Assembly (NCBI GenBank): GCA_963971535.1
Contig: OZ020589.1
Location: forward strand, 67,896,239-67,960,238
Direction: 5' to 3'
Origin: Notolepis coatsorum
Taxonomy: Eukaryota > Chordata > Actinopteri > Aulopiformes > Paralepididae
Length of the DNA stretch: 64,000 bases
The position numbers and the translations under genes are program-made. The notes beneath the pieces were generated by a model, which worked only from the letters and a program-made list of their open reading frames with translations, made no database searches and was not told the DNA's origin. Positions within the stretch are counted from its first letter, which is position 1. Every line of letters starts with the position of its first letter. Shown here one piece after another: positions 33,868-45,031 of this stretch.

Positions 33868-34045
33868 CTGTCATGTTACTGTTGGTTCCTTCCACTTGAA
33901 CTTCATCATCATTAGCAGCAGCAGCTACTCTAACGCCAGCCCTTCCTCTACTAAACATGTCTGTAATTTTAGAACATTGTTCTGCGTCTTTTACTAGCAA
34001 TTCTAGCTTTTTCAGCTCCACCCTTTCTTTTTTTGCATTCTCCAT
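33868..34045 (-). pseudogene. Possible first exon of a hAT transposase
   Basis: The minus strand starts MENAKKERVELKKLELLVKD and continues QCSKITDMFSRGRAG, a basic start followed by a CSKITDMF block. This resembles the N-terminus of ZMYM-like hAT transposases. The frame reaches a good splice-donor context (ACAG/GTGCGTG, near 33867). No later exon with the catalytic or dimerisation domain was found in the element, so it is a remnant at best. Confidence 0.4.
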
Positions 34046-34148
34046 TTCTGCGCTTCTAGGCCTACTTGCGGTTGGGAGGAAACGTGAATCTCATTCACTG
34101 ATGTCTCATGTCTCATTCAAGACTGGCTAACAAAAGCATATCTTTCAC

Positions 34149-34774
34149 TTAAAGGATAACTCCACTATTTTGGGAAATTAGCTTATTTAACATCTTCCCT
34201 GGAGTTAGACAAGAAGATGCATACCTTTTTTGTCTCTGTGCGTGCATTTTAGCTTTGGGAATAGATGCTCCGTTAGCATAGCTTAGCTTCATCACTGGAA
34301 GTGAGGCAGGACAGTAGCCTTACAGTGCCTTACAGTGTATTGCAAGGTCTGACATTGACCAAACTTGATATGCATGACCTTGGTGGGCTCTAGGTCAACT
34401 CCTGAAAAGGGGGTCAATGTCAGACTTTGCAATCAAAAGTTAGGGGGCTAATAACCCTTGCCATAATTTCAGTGCGCCCCTAACTTTTGATTGCAAGGTC
34501 TGACATTGACCCCCTTTTCAGGAGTTGACCTAGAGCCCACCAAGGTCATGCATATCAAGTTTGGTCAATGTCAGACCTTGCAATACACTGTAAGGCACTG
34601 TAAGGCTACTGTCCTGCCTCACTTCCAGTGATGAAGCTAAGCTATGCTAACGGAGCATCTATTCCCAAAGCTAAAATGCACGCACAGAGACAAAAAAGGT
34701 ATGTATCTTCTTGTCTAACTCCAGGGAAGATGTTAAATAAGCTAATTTCCCAAAATAGTGGAGTTATCCTTTAA
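34149..34774. mobile_element. Palindromic foldback MITE flanked by TTAA
   Basis: The 618 bases at 34153-34770 form two almost perfect inverted arms of about 297 bases around a loop of about 25 bases (34449-34473). Ends are AGGATAACTCCACTATTTTG and its complement. TTAA lies on both sides (34149-34152, 34771-34774), the target used by piggyBac elements, but the terminal bases are not the usual piggyBac CCC. A truncated copy is at 52895-53252. Confidence 0.85.
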
Positions 34775-35506
34775 CACCAAGAAAACAGTGTGTATGATGT
34801 TCACAAAGTCACCAGTAGAGGTCACTCACTCTAATGTGTTTCTGGGAGAGGCGGAGCTGGACATTGTACATTAATTCAAGTATCTTGGGGTCACATTGGA
34901 CTCTACATTGACCTTCAAAAAGTAATGTGAAGAAAGTGACAAACACAGTCAAGTTTAACATCGAAAACGTCAGGCAGATCAGGCCCTGCCTGCCAGTTAA
35001 TGCTGCAAGGATGTTTCTGCATTCAATGATTTTATCACACATCGAGTACTGTTTTATCAACTGGTCTCTTTCATATGTCACTACTCTTACACCAATAGAA
35101 TTACTCTACAAAAAAGCCATAAAAGTATTTGATAGGAAACCAATTTAATTTCATCACTGTAATGTTTTAGAAAAACATAACATGCTAAGTTTCGAGAATT
35201 TCCAAGTTTTCAAATATACTTGCTTCATGTACAAGGTTCTGTATGGACTTGCCCCTCCCCCATTGAATGAGTTCATCCAACAGAAAGGAGACACTGGCAT
35301 TACCACCAGGGCCATCAGTAGAGGGGACTGTAAGGTGCCTTTTCGGTATACTACCATTGCAAAAACTGTGTTCTCTGTTAAAAGTGGTAACTACTGGAAT
35401 AGCCTACCAGTTGTGATTAGAGAGTGCCCTACATACTCCATGTTCAAGACCCATCTTAAACTGCATCTTAAGGCAAACCAGAACTGTGATCATTTTTAAT
35501 CTGATT
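34775..35506 (+). mobile_element. LINE fragment, C-terminal RT (L2/Jockey-superfamily type)
   Basis: The plus strand encodes the RT thumb and C-terminal region: FKYLGVTLDSTLTF near 34880, NIENVRQIRPCL, MILSHIEYCFINWSL, a frame change near 35150, then VLYGLAPPPLNEFI, RAISRGDCKVPF, YWNSLPVVIREC and FKTHLKLHLK to a stop at about 35499. It begins directly at the edge of the palindromic MITE, so that MITE probably inserted into it. The upstream RT is not found to the left of the MITE. Confidence 0.75.
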
Positions 35507-35537
35507 TAGTTTATGCAACTTGTTTATTGTTTTATTG

Positions 35538-38205
35538 CCGGCCCACACACTGGCCCACACACCAGCCCACATAATGGCCCACACACTACACCGGCCCACA
35601 TATGGCCCACACACTACACCGGCCCACACACTACACCGGCCCACACACCGGCCCACACACTGGCCCACACACCGGCCCACACACTGGCCCACACACCGGC
35701 CCACACACTGGCCCACACACCGGCCCACATACTGGCCCACACACTGGCACACACACCGGCCCACACACTGGCCCACACACTGGCCCACACACTGGCCCAC
35801 ACACTGGCCCACACACCGACTCACACACTGGCCCACATACTGGCCCACACACTGGCCCACATACTGGCCCACATACTGGCCCACACACTGGCCCACATAC
35901 TGGCCCACAGACTGGCCCACATACTGGCCCACACACTGGCCCACATACTGGCCCACACACCGGCCCACACACTGGCCCACACACCGGCCCACATACTGGC
36001 CCACACACTGGCACACACACTGGCCCACATTAGTGGCCCACACACCGACTCACACACCGGCCCACACACTGGCCCACACACCGGCACACATACTGGCCCA
36101 CAGACTGGCCCACATACTGGCCCACAGACTGGCCCACACACCGGCCCACATACTGGCCCACACACCGGCCCACATACTGGCCCACACACTGGCCCACATA
36201 CTGGCCCACATACTGGCCCACAGACTGGCCCACACACCGGCCCACATACTGGCCCACACACCGGCCCACATACTGGCCCACACACTGGCCCACATACTGG
36301 CCCACAGACTGGCCCACATACTGGCCCACACACTGGCCCACATACTGGCCCACACACCGGCCCACACACTGGCCCACACACCGGCCCACAGACTGGCCCA
36401 CATACTGGCCCACACACCGACTCACACACCGGCCCACACACTGGCCCACAGACTGGCCCACATACTGGCCCACACACCGGCCCACATACTGGCCCACACA
36501 CCGGCCCACAGACTGGCCCACACACTGGCCCACATACTGGCCCACACACCGGCCCACATACTGGCCCACACACCGGCCCACATACTGGCCCACACACCGG
36601 CCCACAGACTGGCCCACACACTGGCCCACATACTGGCCCACACACCGGCCCACACACTGGCCCACACACCGGCCCACATACTGGCCCACACACCGGCCCA
36701 CAGACTGGCCCACATACTGGCCCACACACCGACTCACACACTGGCCCACACACCGGCCCACATACTGGCCCACACACTGGCCCACATACTGGCCCACACA
36801 CTGGCCCACACACCGGCCCACATACTGGCCCACACACTGGCCCACATACTGGCACACACACTGGCCCACACACTGGCCCACATACTGGCCCACATACTGG
36901 CCCACACACTGGCCCACACACCGGCACACACACTGGCCCACATTAGTGGCCCACACACCGGCCCACATACTGGCCCACATACTGGCCCACACACTGGCCC
37001 ACACACCGACTCACACACTGGCCCACATACTGGCCCACACACCGGCCCACACACTGGCACACACACTGGCCCACATTAGTGGCCCACACACCGACTCACA
37101 CACCGGCCCACACACTGGCCCACACACCGGCACACATACTGGCCCACAGACTGGCCCACATACTGGCCCACAGACTGGCCCACACACCGGCCCACATACT
37201 GGCCCACACACCGGCCCACATACTGGCCCACACACTGGCCCACATACTGGCCCACATACTGGCCCACAGACTGGCCCACACACCGGCCCACATACTGGCC
37301 CACACACCGGCCCACATACTGGCCCACACACTGGCCCACATACTGGCCCACAGACTGGCCCACATACTGGCCCACACACTGGCCCACATACTGGCCCACA
37401 CACCGGCCCACACACTGGCCCACACACCGGCCCACAGACTGGCCCACATACTGGCCCACACACCGACTCACACACCGGCCCACACACTGGCCCACAGACT
37501 GGCCCACATACTGGCCCACACACCGGCCCACATACTGGCCCACACACCGGCCCACAGACTGGCCCACACACTGGCCCACATACTGGCCCACACACCGGCC
37601 CACATACTGGCCCACACACCGGCCCACATACTGGCCCACACACCGGCCCACAGACTGGCCCACACACTGGCCCACATACTGGCCCACACACCGGCCCACA
37701 CACTGGCCCACACACCGGCCCACATACTGGCCCACACACCGGCCCACAGACTGGCCCACATACTGGCCCACACACCGACTCACACACTGGCCCACACACC
37801 GGCCCACATACTGGCCCACACACTGGCCCACATACTGGCCCACACACTGGCCCACACACCGGCCCACATACTGGCCCACACACTGGCCCACATACTGGCA
37901 CACACACTGGCCCACACACTGGCCCACATACTGGCCCACATACTGGCCCACACACTGGCCCACACACCGGCACACACACTGGCCCACATTAGTGGCCCAC
38001 ACACCGGCCCACATACTGGCCCACATACTGGCCCACACACTGGCCCACACACCGACTCACACACTGGCCCACATACTGGCCCACACACCGGCCCACACAC
38101 TGGCCCACATTAGTGGCCCACACACCGACTCACACACTGGCCCACACACTGGCCCACACACCGGCCCACATTAGTGGCTCACACACTGGCCCACACACTG
38201 GCCAA
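35538..38205. repeat. 12-bp satellite array (GGCCCACAYACY)n with a higher-order repeat
   Basis: More than 200 copies of a 12-base unit in a few variants (GGCCCACACACT, GGCCCACATACT, GGCCCACAGACT, GGCCCACACACC). Marker variants (CATTAGTGG, CACACCGACTCAC) show that the block starting at 36030 is repeated at 37076 with an offset of 1,046 bases and near identity. Because 12 is divisible by three, several frames stay open for over 1 kb (Gly-Pro-His-Thr repeats on one strand); these are not genes. The array fills the right subterminal part of hAT 2. Confidence 0.95.
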
Positions 38206-38280
38206 AAAAAAAGTAAAAAAAAAAAAAAGTAAAAAAAAAAAGTATAAAAAAAAGTTTTTTTTTTTTTTTTTTTTTTTTTT
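38205..38280. repeat. A-rich then T-rich homopolymer tract
   Basis: Runs of A broken by single GT, followed by about 30 T, between the satellite and the hAT right end. Confidence 0.9.
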
Positions 38281-38357
38281 GGACCAGCCCACTTTGGTTC
38301 CGGCCCATCGGGATTCGTCCCGAACGTCCCGATGGCCAGTCCGCCACTGCTGGGCAT

Positions 38358-38760
38358 ACTGTGGTCCACAGTCTGACCGTATGGAAATAGGTAGTCCATG
38401 TCTGCTGAAGATATTCTCCAGGCTGTTAATGACCTTTTCAGCAGTGGTCGACTGCAGGATATCGTACTCGTAATACCGGCTGTAGTAGTCTATTACAACT
38501 AATATCGAGTGTCCTGTTGGTAATGGACCAAGTAGGTCAGTGGCTAAGTCCTGCCACGGCCCATCTGGAAGTGTTGTAGGTCTCAAGGGTTCAGGCACAT
38601 CAGGCCTCGACACTATTTGGCATCCGTGACATGACCTCACATACTTCTCTGCTGCCTTATATATACCTGGCCACCACACTTTACTCCTGAGGTGCTGCTT
38701 CGTACCTACAACCCCCAAGTGTCCCTCATGAGCCAACTCCAGGGCTCTGTCTCTGAGTGT
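38358..38760 (-). CDS. Integrase N-terminal region of Gypsy element 3
   Basis: Minus-strand zinc domain HEGHLGVVGTKQHLRSKVWW with YVRSCHGCQ, then the core start (DGPWQDLATDLLGPLP, ILVVIDYYSRYYEY, IRSDCGPQ). The core continues on the other side of the hAT element at 31777. Confidence 0.85.
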
Positions 38761-39059
38761 GTGTGGCAGTACAATGCGTGTCCCTCTCAACACCAACTGT
38801 CCAATTACACATAGTTCATATGCAATGCGTGCATACACTTGGCATTTGTCAAAACATCCGCTCTGTATTGCACTTCTCAGGTCACTGAGTTCCTCATCGG
38901 TTGCAGAGGCTTCCTCTACCTCCCTGGTAGTCAGTGCTCGTGGCGTAGCGTGTGTGGCTACAAACCGCACGTATTCCTCCGCTCCGTGCTTGTGGTTTCC
39001 GTCTGTCGTGCTTTCTCCCAGCAGTCGCGACAGTGGATCTGCAATGTTGTCCTTTCCAG

Positions 39060-40270
39060 GTATGTGGATTACTCTGAACTCATACGGTTGGAGCCGCAGC
39101 ACCCACCTCTCAATACGGGCACATGGCTTAGAGGTCGGACTGTATATGGCCTCCAGAGCCTTGTGGTCTGTTACTAGGTCAAACTTTTTACCATATATGT
39201 ATGGGTGCAGCCTCTCGCACGCCCAAACTAAGGCGAGAGCTTCTCGTTCAGTTTGTGAATATCTTGTTTCACAATCAGTCAGGCTCCTACTCACATAACA
39301 TATTGGCACCATTTCCTGTTGCTGTTGCTGTACTAAGACTGCTCCTATTCCTACTGGCCCTGCGTCTGCTATGACTTTAGTAGGGGCATCTTTGTCAAAA
39401 TATGCCAGAGTGCCGGCCTCAGCTAGCTTTTCTTTCAGCGTTCTAAATGCCTGTTTTTGCTCTGGCCCGAATATGAAAGCTGTGTCCTTCTTGGTAAGCC
39501 TCCGCAGTGGCTCTGATATGCTAGCAAACTGTGGTATAAAACGGCTACTATACCCCGCTAGGCCCAGAAAACTACGGGTCTCAGAGCCGTTCTCAGGCTC
39601 TCGTGCCTCTGCTACTGCTCTCACCCTTTCTGTGGTGGGGCCTATGCCCTTCTGTGAGAGTAACATGCCCATGAAAATCAACTTGTCCATGTTAAACTGA
39701 CACTTTTCTTTGTTTAGAGTCAGCCCACAGTCCTCTAGTCTCTTCAGAACTGCATGGAGTCGTTTTTCATGAGTCTCCTGATCTGGGGCATGAACAATTA
39801 TGTCATCGGAGATATTTTCTACCCCCTCAATGCCCGCTGTAGCAGTGGCTATCTCATGTTGATACTGTTCACTAGCTGATGACACTCCAAATATGAGTCT
39901 CTTGTACCTGTAGGTACATGTGTGTACTGCAAACGTAGTGATACCCCTGGACTCTGGTGTGAGCTCTAATTGGTGGTATCCCCATTTCAAATCCAGTTTA
40001 CTGAAAATGACAGACCCGTTCATTCCCTGTAATAGCTCATCCACTGTGGGTATTGGATATCTCCCTAGTCTGATGATAGCTGCATTAGCTCTTCTCATGT
40101 CTAGACACATCCTGATGTCGTCCTCATTTGCTTTTGGTGCAACTACAACAGGGTTTACCCACGGTGTAGGTCCCTCAACCTTCTCAATAATGTCCATGTC
40201 TAGCAGCTGATTTACTTTCTTCACTACTGATTCCCTTAGGTGAAATGGCACCCTCCTCAGGGGTTGTGCC
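39060..40270 (-). CDS. pol: Reverse transcriptase and RNase H region of Gypsy element 3
   Basis: Minus-strand RT blocks: QPLRRVPFHLRESVVKKVNQ, TPWVNPVVVAPKANEDDIRM, IFSKLDLKWGYHQLEL, YKRLIFGVSSASEQYQ and DDIIVHAPD. RNase H follows with VIADAGPVGIGAVLVQ, LVTDHKALEAIY and IPGKDNIADPLSR. It is the same lineage as many short-LTR fish Gypsy elements annotated as K02A2.6-like. Confidence 0.88.
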
Positions 40271-40479
40271 ACTGGTGTTACACTCTCATCAATATGCAAA
40301 CTGATTTGCTTTGTGTTTAGTTTACCAACACCTTTAAACAGTTTGGGGTATTGCCTCTGTATTTCAGATTTAGCATCTGTCACTGCTGCTATGTTTGTGC
40401 CCACCCTCAGTACACCTAGCTCAATAGCAGTCTTCCTGCCTAGCAGTGGCTCCCCCCGTCCCTGTATTACAGTGAACTC

Positions 40480-41605
40480 TGCCTCAGTGTCACACTTTCC
40501 CACCTTAACATGACATTTGAATATACCCATTACTGGAAGAGGCACCTTGGAAGAGTATGTATACAGCGATTTGTTAGCTGCCTTGGTAGAAACACACTTA
40601 ATATTTTTACTCTTAAGCATTTTCCATGTGTTCTCATCTACAATGTTACTTGATGCACCTGAATCGATTAGCATAAGTAGATCTACTCCCCCAACATCAA
40701 ATGTGACCCTCTCAGTATTTGAATCATCTTCAACCACAAATGCATAGTCTCTGTTCCCAGTGTTCTGGTCCTCAGTTTCAACACATCTCACAGTCTGTCT
40801 TTCTTTACCTTTTGATTTACAGACTTTTGCATAATGGCCTTTTCCATTACACTTCCTGCATGTCTGTCCTTTTGCAGGGCATGCAGAATCATTGGCCAGA
40901 TGATCCCCGTGTCCACATCTGTAGCACACTTTATCGGATTTGGATTTCTCTTTTCCTTCTCCACGATCTCCACGAGGCGAGGGTTTCCACTTCTGGAATT
41001 GGCCCTCTTTCTTGAAGACACGGTTCACCGTCTCTCTCCCCTCAGCGCCGTCACTCATCTTCATCGCCGCCATTTGCAGCTCCACTCTTTCACACTGTGA
41101 TGCTATTTCCAGAGCACGCGGCAGCATAAGTTGTGGTTCCTCCAGTAACTTTCTCCGTACATAGTCCGACGTGCCCCTGCTCAGCACTGCATCCCTTATT
41201 TGATTGCTAATGTCCGCAGCAAATGCAGTCTCTGGCAGCCTGACGAAGCCTCGTCACAAACTGCTGTACAGTTTCACCTGGTTTCTGTGATACTTGGTAG
41301 AAAGCTTGGCGCGCAAACGCAGTGTTTACCTGCGGCACAAAGTAGTCATTTAGCGCCTTAACAGCTTTAGCATAGTCCGTCGGTCCTCCCTCGTCGGGCA
41401 ATGTAGCGAATATATCTTGTACGTCTGTACCTGCATGATGTAAGAGCATAGCCCTTCTTCTCTGTCTCACTGTGGCGTCCACACCGACAGACAGAATCAT
41501 CCCTTTCCCGTCAGCGTACAGCTCAAACGCCATTAGCCACCTGGTCCACCTCGGTCCCAGTGTAGCAGGCTCATTGTAGCATTCAAACTTCAGCACGTTG
41601 TCCAT
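40480..41605 (-). CDS. gag: Gag, zinc knuckles and protease region of Gypsy element 3
   Basis: Minus-strand Gag begins MDNVLKFECYNEPATLGPRW near 41605, with FELYADGKGM, LLHHAGTDVQDIFATLPDEG and GETVQQFVTRLRQAARDC. Two zinc knuckles follow (CYRCGHGDHLANDSAC and CRKCNGKGHYAKVC, about 40926-40800), then a retropepsin with LLMLIDSGASSNIVDE and LLGRKTAIELGVL. Boundaries approximate; fossil. Confidence 0.85.
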
Positions 41606-41642
41606 GTTCTCTTCTCAACACCGTGATAACTCTACTTTTCGG

Positions 41643-41660
41643 AGTTTATCCTCGTCGCCA
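41643..41660 (-). promoter_or_regulatory. Primer-binding site of Gypsy element 3
   Basis: The minus strand reads TGGCGACGAGGATAAACT, one base after the LTR. Confidence 0.75.
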
Positions 41661-41661
41661 T

Positions 41662-41847
41662 TGTTAGATATTTAGTATCTCCTCATTTAAGAACGACTCA
41701 GTATTTAAACAATAGTCCTTATATTGCATCATCCGTTCTCGTGCTCCAGCACTCGACTTACTCTCAGTCTGCAAACTCTGGAGTGCACGCACAGCGTCAG
41801 CTCCTATGACGTAACCACGTAACAGCGTGGTACGTCCATACACAACA
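41662..41847 (-). repeat. 5' LTR of Gypsy element 3
   Basis: 186 bases matching 30786-30971, followed by the CATCC target duplication (41848-41852). Confidence 0.92.
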
Positions 41848-41864
41848 CATCCTGCTCTGACTTC

Positions 41865-42146
41865 TCTCCCCCTCCTTCTCCCTGTCCCCCTTCTCTCCCT
41901 GTCCCCCTTCTATCCCTCTCCCTCTCCTTCTCCCTGTCCCTCTTCTCTCCCTTTCCCCCCTCCTTCTCCCTGTCCCTCTTCTCTCCCTCTCCCCCTCCTT
42001 CTCTCTGTCCCTCTTCTCTCCCTCTTCCCTCCTTCTCCCTGTCCCTCTTCTCTCCCTCTTCCCTCCTTCTCCCTGTCCCTCTTCTCTCCCTCTCCCCCCT
42101 CCTTCTCCCTGTCCCTCTTCTCTCCCTCTCCCTCTCCTTTTCACAG
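41865..42146. repeat. CT-rich minisatellite
   Basis: Imperfect tandem units of roughly 30-48 bases built from CCTTCTCCCTGTCCCTCTTC and TCCCTCTCCC. Purine-rich on the other strand; frames across it are artefacts. Confidence 0.9.
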
Positions 42147-42264
42147 CGATAAAAGACATTCCTATCTTGGCTAGGAGCGAGATCACACTCACAGATAGAG
42201 AGAAATGCCTCAGATCTCGCTGTGCTTTATGGCTATACCTTATATTTATGACTGTCTCTCTGTT

Positions 42265-42840
42265 TCTCTCATTTAGCTGACGCTTTTGTCTAAAGCGACT
42301 TATAAGTTCAACTTCTGTACGACAAGTTAGCAGGAAGGGTACAACTCTTTCAGCTGAGTAACAATGTTCATCAAAGTGTTGAAACTTGAGTGCTGCAGTG
42401 TTGAGTGCATAGTAGTAGAAGACAGTAAGAAGGTTAGTGTTTATTAAAACATTTTTAGATATTGATTGAATTGATTGTGTTTTTAGTCAATGGCGAAAGA
42501 TTGGTCAGGTTTCGTCTGTCCCAACTGTGGTGGGAAGTTCGTTCCACCATTGTGGAGCAAGGTCAGAGAATAGGCGGCTTCTCTTTGATGACCCTCCCGG
42601 AGCTCGGATAGGAGTGAGTCTGAGGTGGCCAGAAGATGTAGAGCGGAGGGCACTTGAGGGTGTGTAGTTAGAGACCATTGACCGGAGGTAGGTGGGAGCC
42701 GTTCCCTTCGATGCACGATATGCCAGGTCAAGATCCTTGAAGCGGATTTGTGCGGCGATGGGGAGCCAGTGCAGCCCTCTAAGAAGTTGGGTAACATGGG
42801 CAGACTTTGGTAGGTTGGAGATCTCATGAATGGTTTTGAG
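42265..42840 (-). mobile_element. L2-type LINE, 5'-truncated copy
   Basis: The plus-strand left edge ATTTAGCTGACGCTTTTGTC is the complement of the fish L2 3' end. The minus strand encodes the RT C-terminus (GLHWLPIAAQIRFKDLDLAY, then RAPGGSSKRSRL and WWNELPTTV), with frame changes. It matches 59236-59825 and the 3' half of 61776-63297. Confidence 0.82.
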
Positions 42841-43883
42841 GATTACTGGAATATTTGAAGAGAATCGAACATGCCGGTTGCTTTGTTGTGTGTGCGTTTT
42901 TCACTAGCACAGAGGTAACGTAAAGGAGAAATGCAGTGAACATTAACAAGCTAACATGGGGTTCATGATGACAGTTTGACAACATTAACATTCTAAATTG
43001 ACCCAAGTTTATTTCCTGTTTATTTAGTGTTTGCTAATTCAATAACTGACAGGATATACACCAAGCTGTTCCCTAACAACAACATGTCATTCTAAGCAGT
43101 AGTATAGTGTACAACATAATCACTGACCCTATTCGAGTGAATCTATTTCTAGTCTGTACATTGCAGAAGCTGTAATGACTCTCTATTCAGTACAGAAGCT
43201 ACTGAGGACAGCAATGACAGAACACTTCAAACAGGCCCCAGGCTGAGCTGATGACTAAAAGCATTGAAACCCATGACCTAAAGGTTCAAGCCTCACTCTG
43301 AATGTAAACTAAAGGATGGCCCTCTACTGGAGATTGAAACAAGGGGCATATTTTCATGATCAGATTTATTAACCGTACAACTAAATAAAGTTGTCAATAA
43401 CTAAATGTGAATTTTTACTGTAAACAAGGGGACAACAATGTGAATTAGGAGGAATTATGCTATAGTCTCACACAGTCATGTTGGCTCTAACATATTTATT
43501 GTGCTATAACTGTATAGAAAATACAGTTCTTGAGGGCCAGTGTTGTGAAGAAAATGTTGCTGCTGTCAAATTAATATATATTTTATGTCTTTAATCATAT
43601 TTATCATCCGCTGCTCTTTAACTTCACTGTTTAACTTGACTTTAACTTCACTGTTACCTTGTATAGTAATATAGCTTAGCATAGGATTGTATATCATAAA
43701 TTATAGGAGATTATAGATTATAGTATAGATAGTATAGGGATAGCAACATAGCATAGGGTACCATAGTAAAGTTATATTGTATAGTATAAGATTATTAAAG
43801 TCTATTTGTTGTATTGCACACTACTACGGTTGAGGAGCCAAGGAAAACAAGCATCTCATGTTTTCGGAATGTATTTACATTTT
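42841..43883. other. No gene recognised
   Basis: About 1 kb of AT-rich intergenic sequence. Near 43670-43800 there is a run of TATAG-type degenerate repeats. No coding frame or RNA signature. Confidence 0.55.
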
Positions 43884-43899
43884 AAAAGCTGTGACAATA
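43884..43899. other. SINE-A copy 2 target duplication, left copy
   Basis: AAAAGCTGTGACAATA, repeated at 44325-44340. Confidence 0.9.
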
Positions 43900-44324
43900 G
43901 GGGCGGTTACGTGGCGTAGTGGGCAAGGCGCTCGCCACAAAATGCTGGAGACGCTGGGCTCGTCAGTTCGAGGCCGTATTAGGGGGTGGGAAACTGATGG
44001 GTGGGGATCGGGCGTTGTGGACAGCGACTCCTACAGGTCGGTTGGTGCGCCTGCGCAGTAGAATCAGGAAGTGTCGGGGGCAGCGTGAGCCTCCCACGCG
44101 TTACTCCTCGCCACTGAGAGATCGAGCTGCGCAGGTGAAAAGATGCGACTGCTGTTACCTCAAGTACCGGAGGGGACTTGTGCTATGTATGACTTAGTCC
44201 ACATTGCAGCCGGCTTGTGGGAGGCAAGAAACAGCGTCCGTGACAGGGGAGGGTTGAATTGGATGATACGAAATTGGGATGGGAGAAAATATAGAAAATG
44301 GGAGAAAAAGTGGATAAAAAAAAA
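43900..44324 (+). mobile_element. tRNA-headed SINE (family A), copy 2
   Basis: 425 bases with head GGGGCGGTTACGTGGCGTAG, A-box-like TGGCGTAGTGGGCAAGG and B-box-like CAGTTCGAGGCC. The body (CTCCTACAGGTCGGTT, GTGAGCCTCCCACGCG) and tail GTGGATAAAAAAA are shared with copies 1 and 3. Perfect 16-base target duplication. Confidence 0.88.
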
Positions 44325-44340
44325 AAAAGCTGTGACAATA

Positions 44341-45023
44341 AAGGAATCGGAATCGGAATCGGAATCTTTGCTGTAGTTTAAACATTTAATAGATGCTGTT
44401 TGGATGCCCATCTCAATTTCAAAACGTGAGAGGTCTACATAAATTTGTTTAAATAATAATGGTGCAAACCCATATGGCATAATAATCACAGAAAAGCTCA
44501 CATGCATTTCACAAGAACAACATGACAATGACCATGATGGCGCGGTCAAGGCTAGTCGCCGTCTGGTCAGCTCTGCGATGATGGTGCATACTTTTTGTTA
44601 TTGTGTTTATTTTTAGTACTTTTTTTATAGAAACTACGCTGGCATGTGTAGTAGTTTTTGATAAGAACATAAATCCTAAACCTCATTGAATCTTATTCCT
44701 ACTAGAAAAGGTCTGAAACTGGTGTTCAAATCAAACTAAGGTGTTTTAGTCTTGTAGAATCATGTCACTATTATGAAACCTTATGTGTCCTGAGGGACAA
44801 GATTAGAGTGTGTGTGTGTGGTAACAGAGACCGGGGGAGCACCACAGGAGGTCATTTGCATACAGTCCCTGGCAGCTGCACTAGATAAAAGGTTGTTAAA
44901 CTGGTCCTGTGACTGATTATAGGACAGGAAGCCGACACCTTATGCCCCAGGTATAAACAGGCAACATGCTACAGCTGTCAGGGGAGGAGCAAGGGTCTCC
45001 ATTCTCTGTAATAATAAGTACAT
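44341..45023. other. Intergenic; short hexamer repeat and a shared unclassified repeat
   Basis: A short (GGAATC)4 run (44343-44367) is followed at 44384-44440 by a segment found inverted at 63305-63365. The rest shows no gene; a short GT run lies near 44808. Confidence 0.6.
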
Positions 45024-45031
45024 GTTTAAAT
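45024..45031. other. hAT 3 target-site duplication, left copy
   Basis: GTTTAAAT, repeated at 46082-46089. Confidence 0.92.

Noticed and set aside
35513-38174. Several overlapping reading frames of 300-520 codons encoding Gly-Pro-His-Thr or Cys-Gly-Pro-Val repeats
   Set aside because: They follow from a 12-base tandem repeat whose length is a multiple of three; frames on both strands stay open at once, with no unique sequence or start context.
35538-38205. Regular short repeats considered as a CRISPR-like array
   Set aside because: Units are contiguous 12-mers with no spacers, and the context is a eukaryotic hAT transposon.
41797-42192. Glu/Gly/Arg-rich frame of 131 codons
   Set aside because: Composition artefact of the CT-rich minisatellite read from the purine strand.
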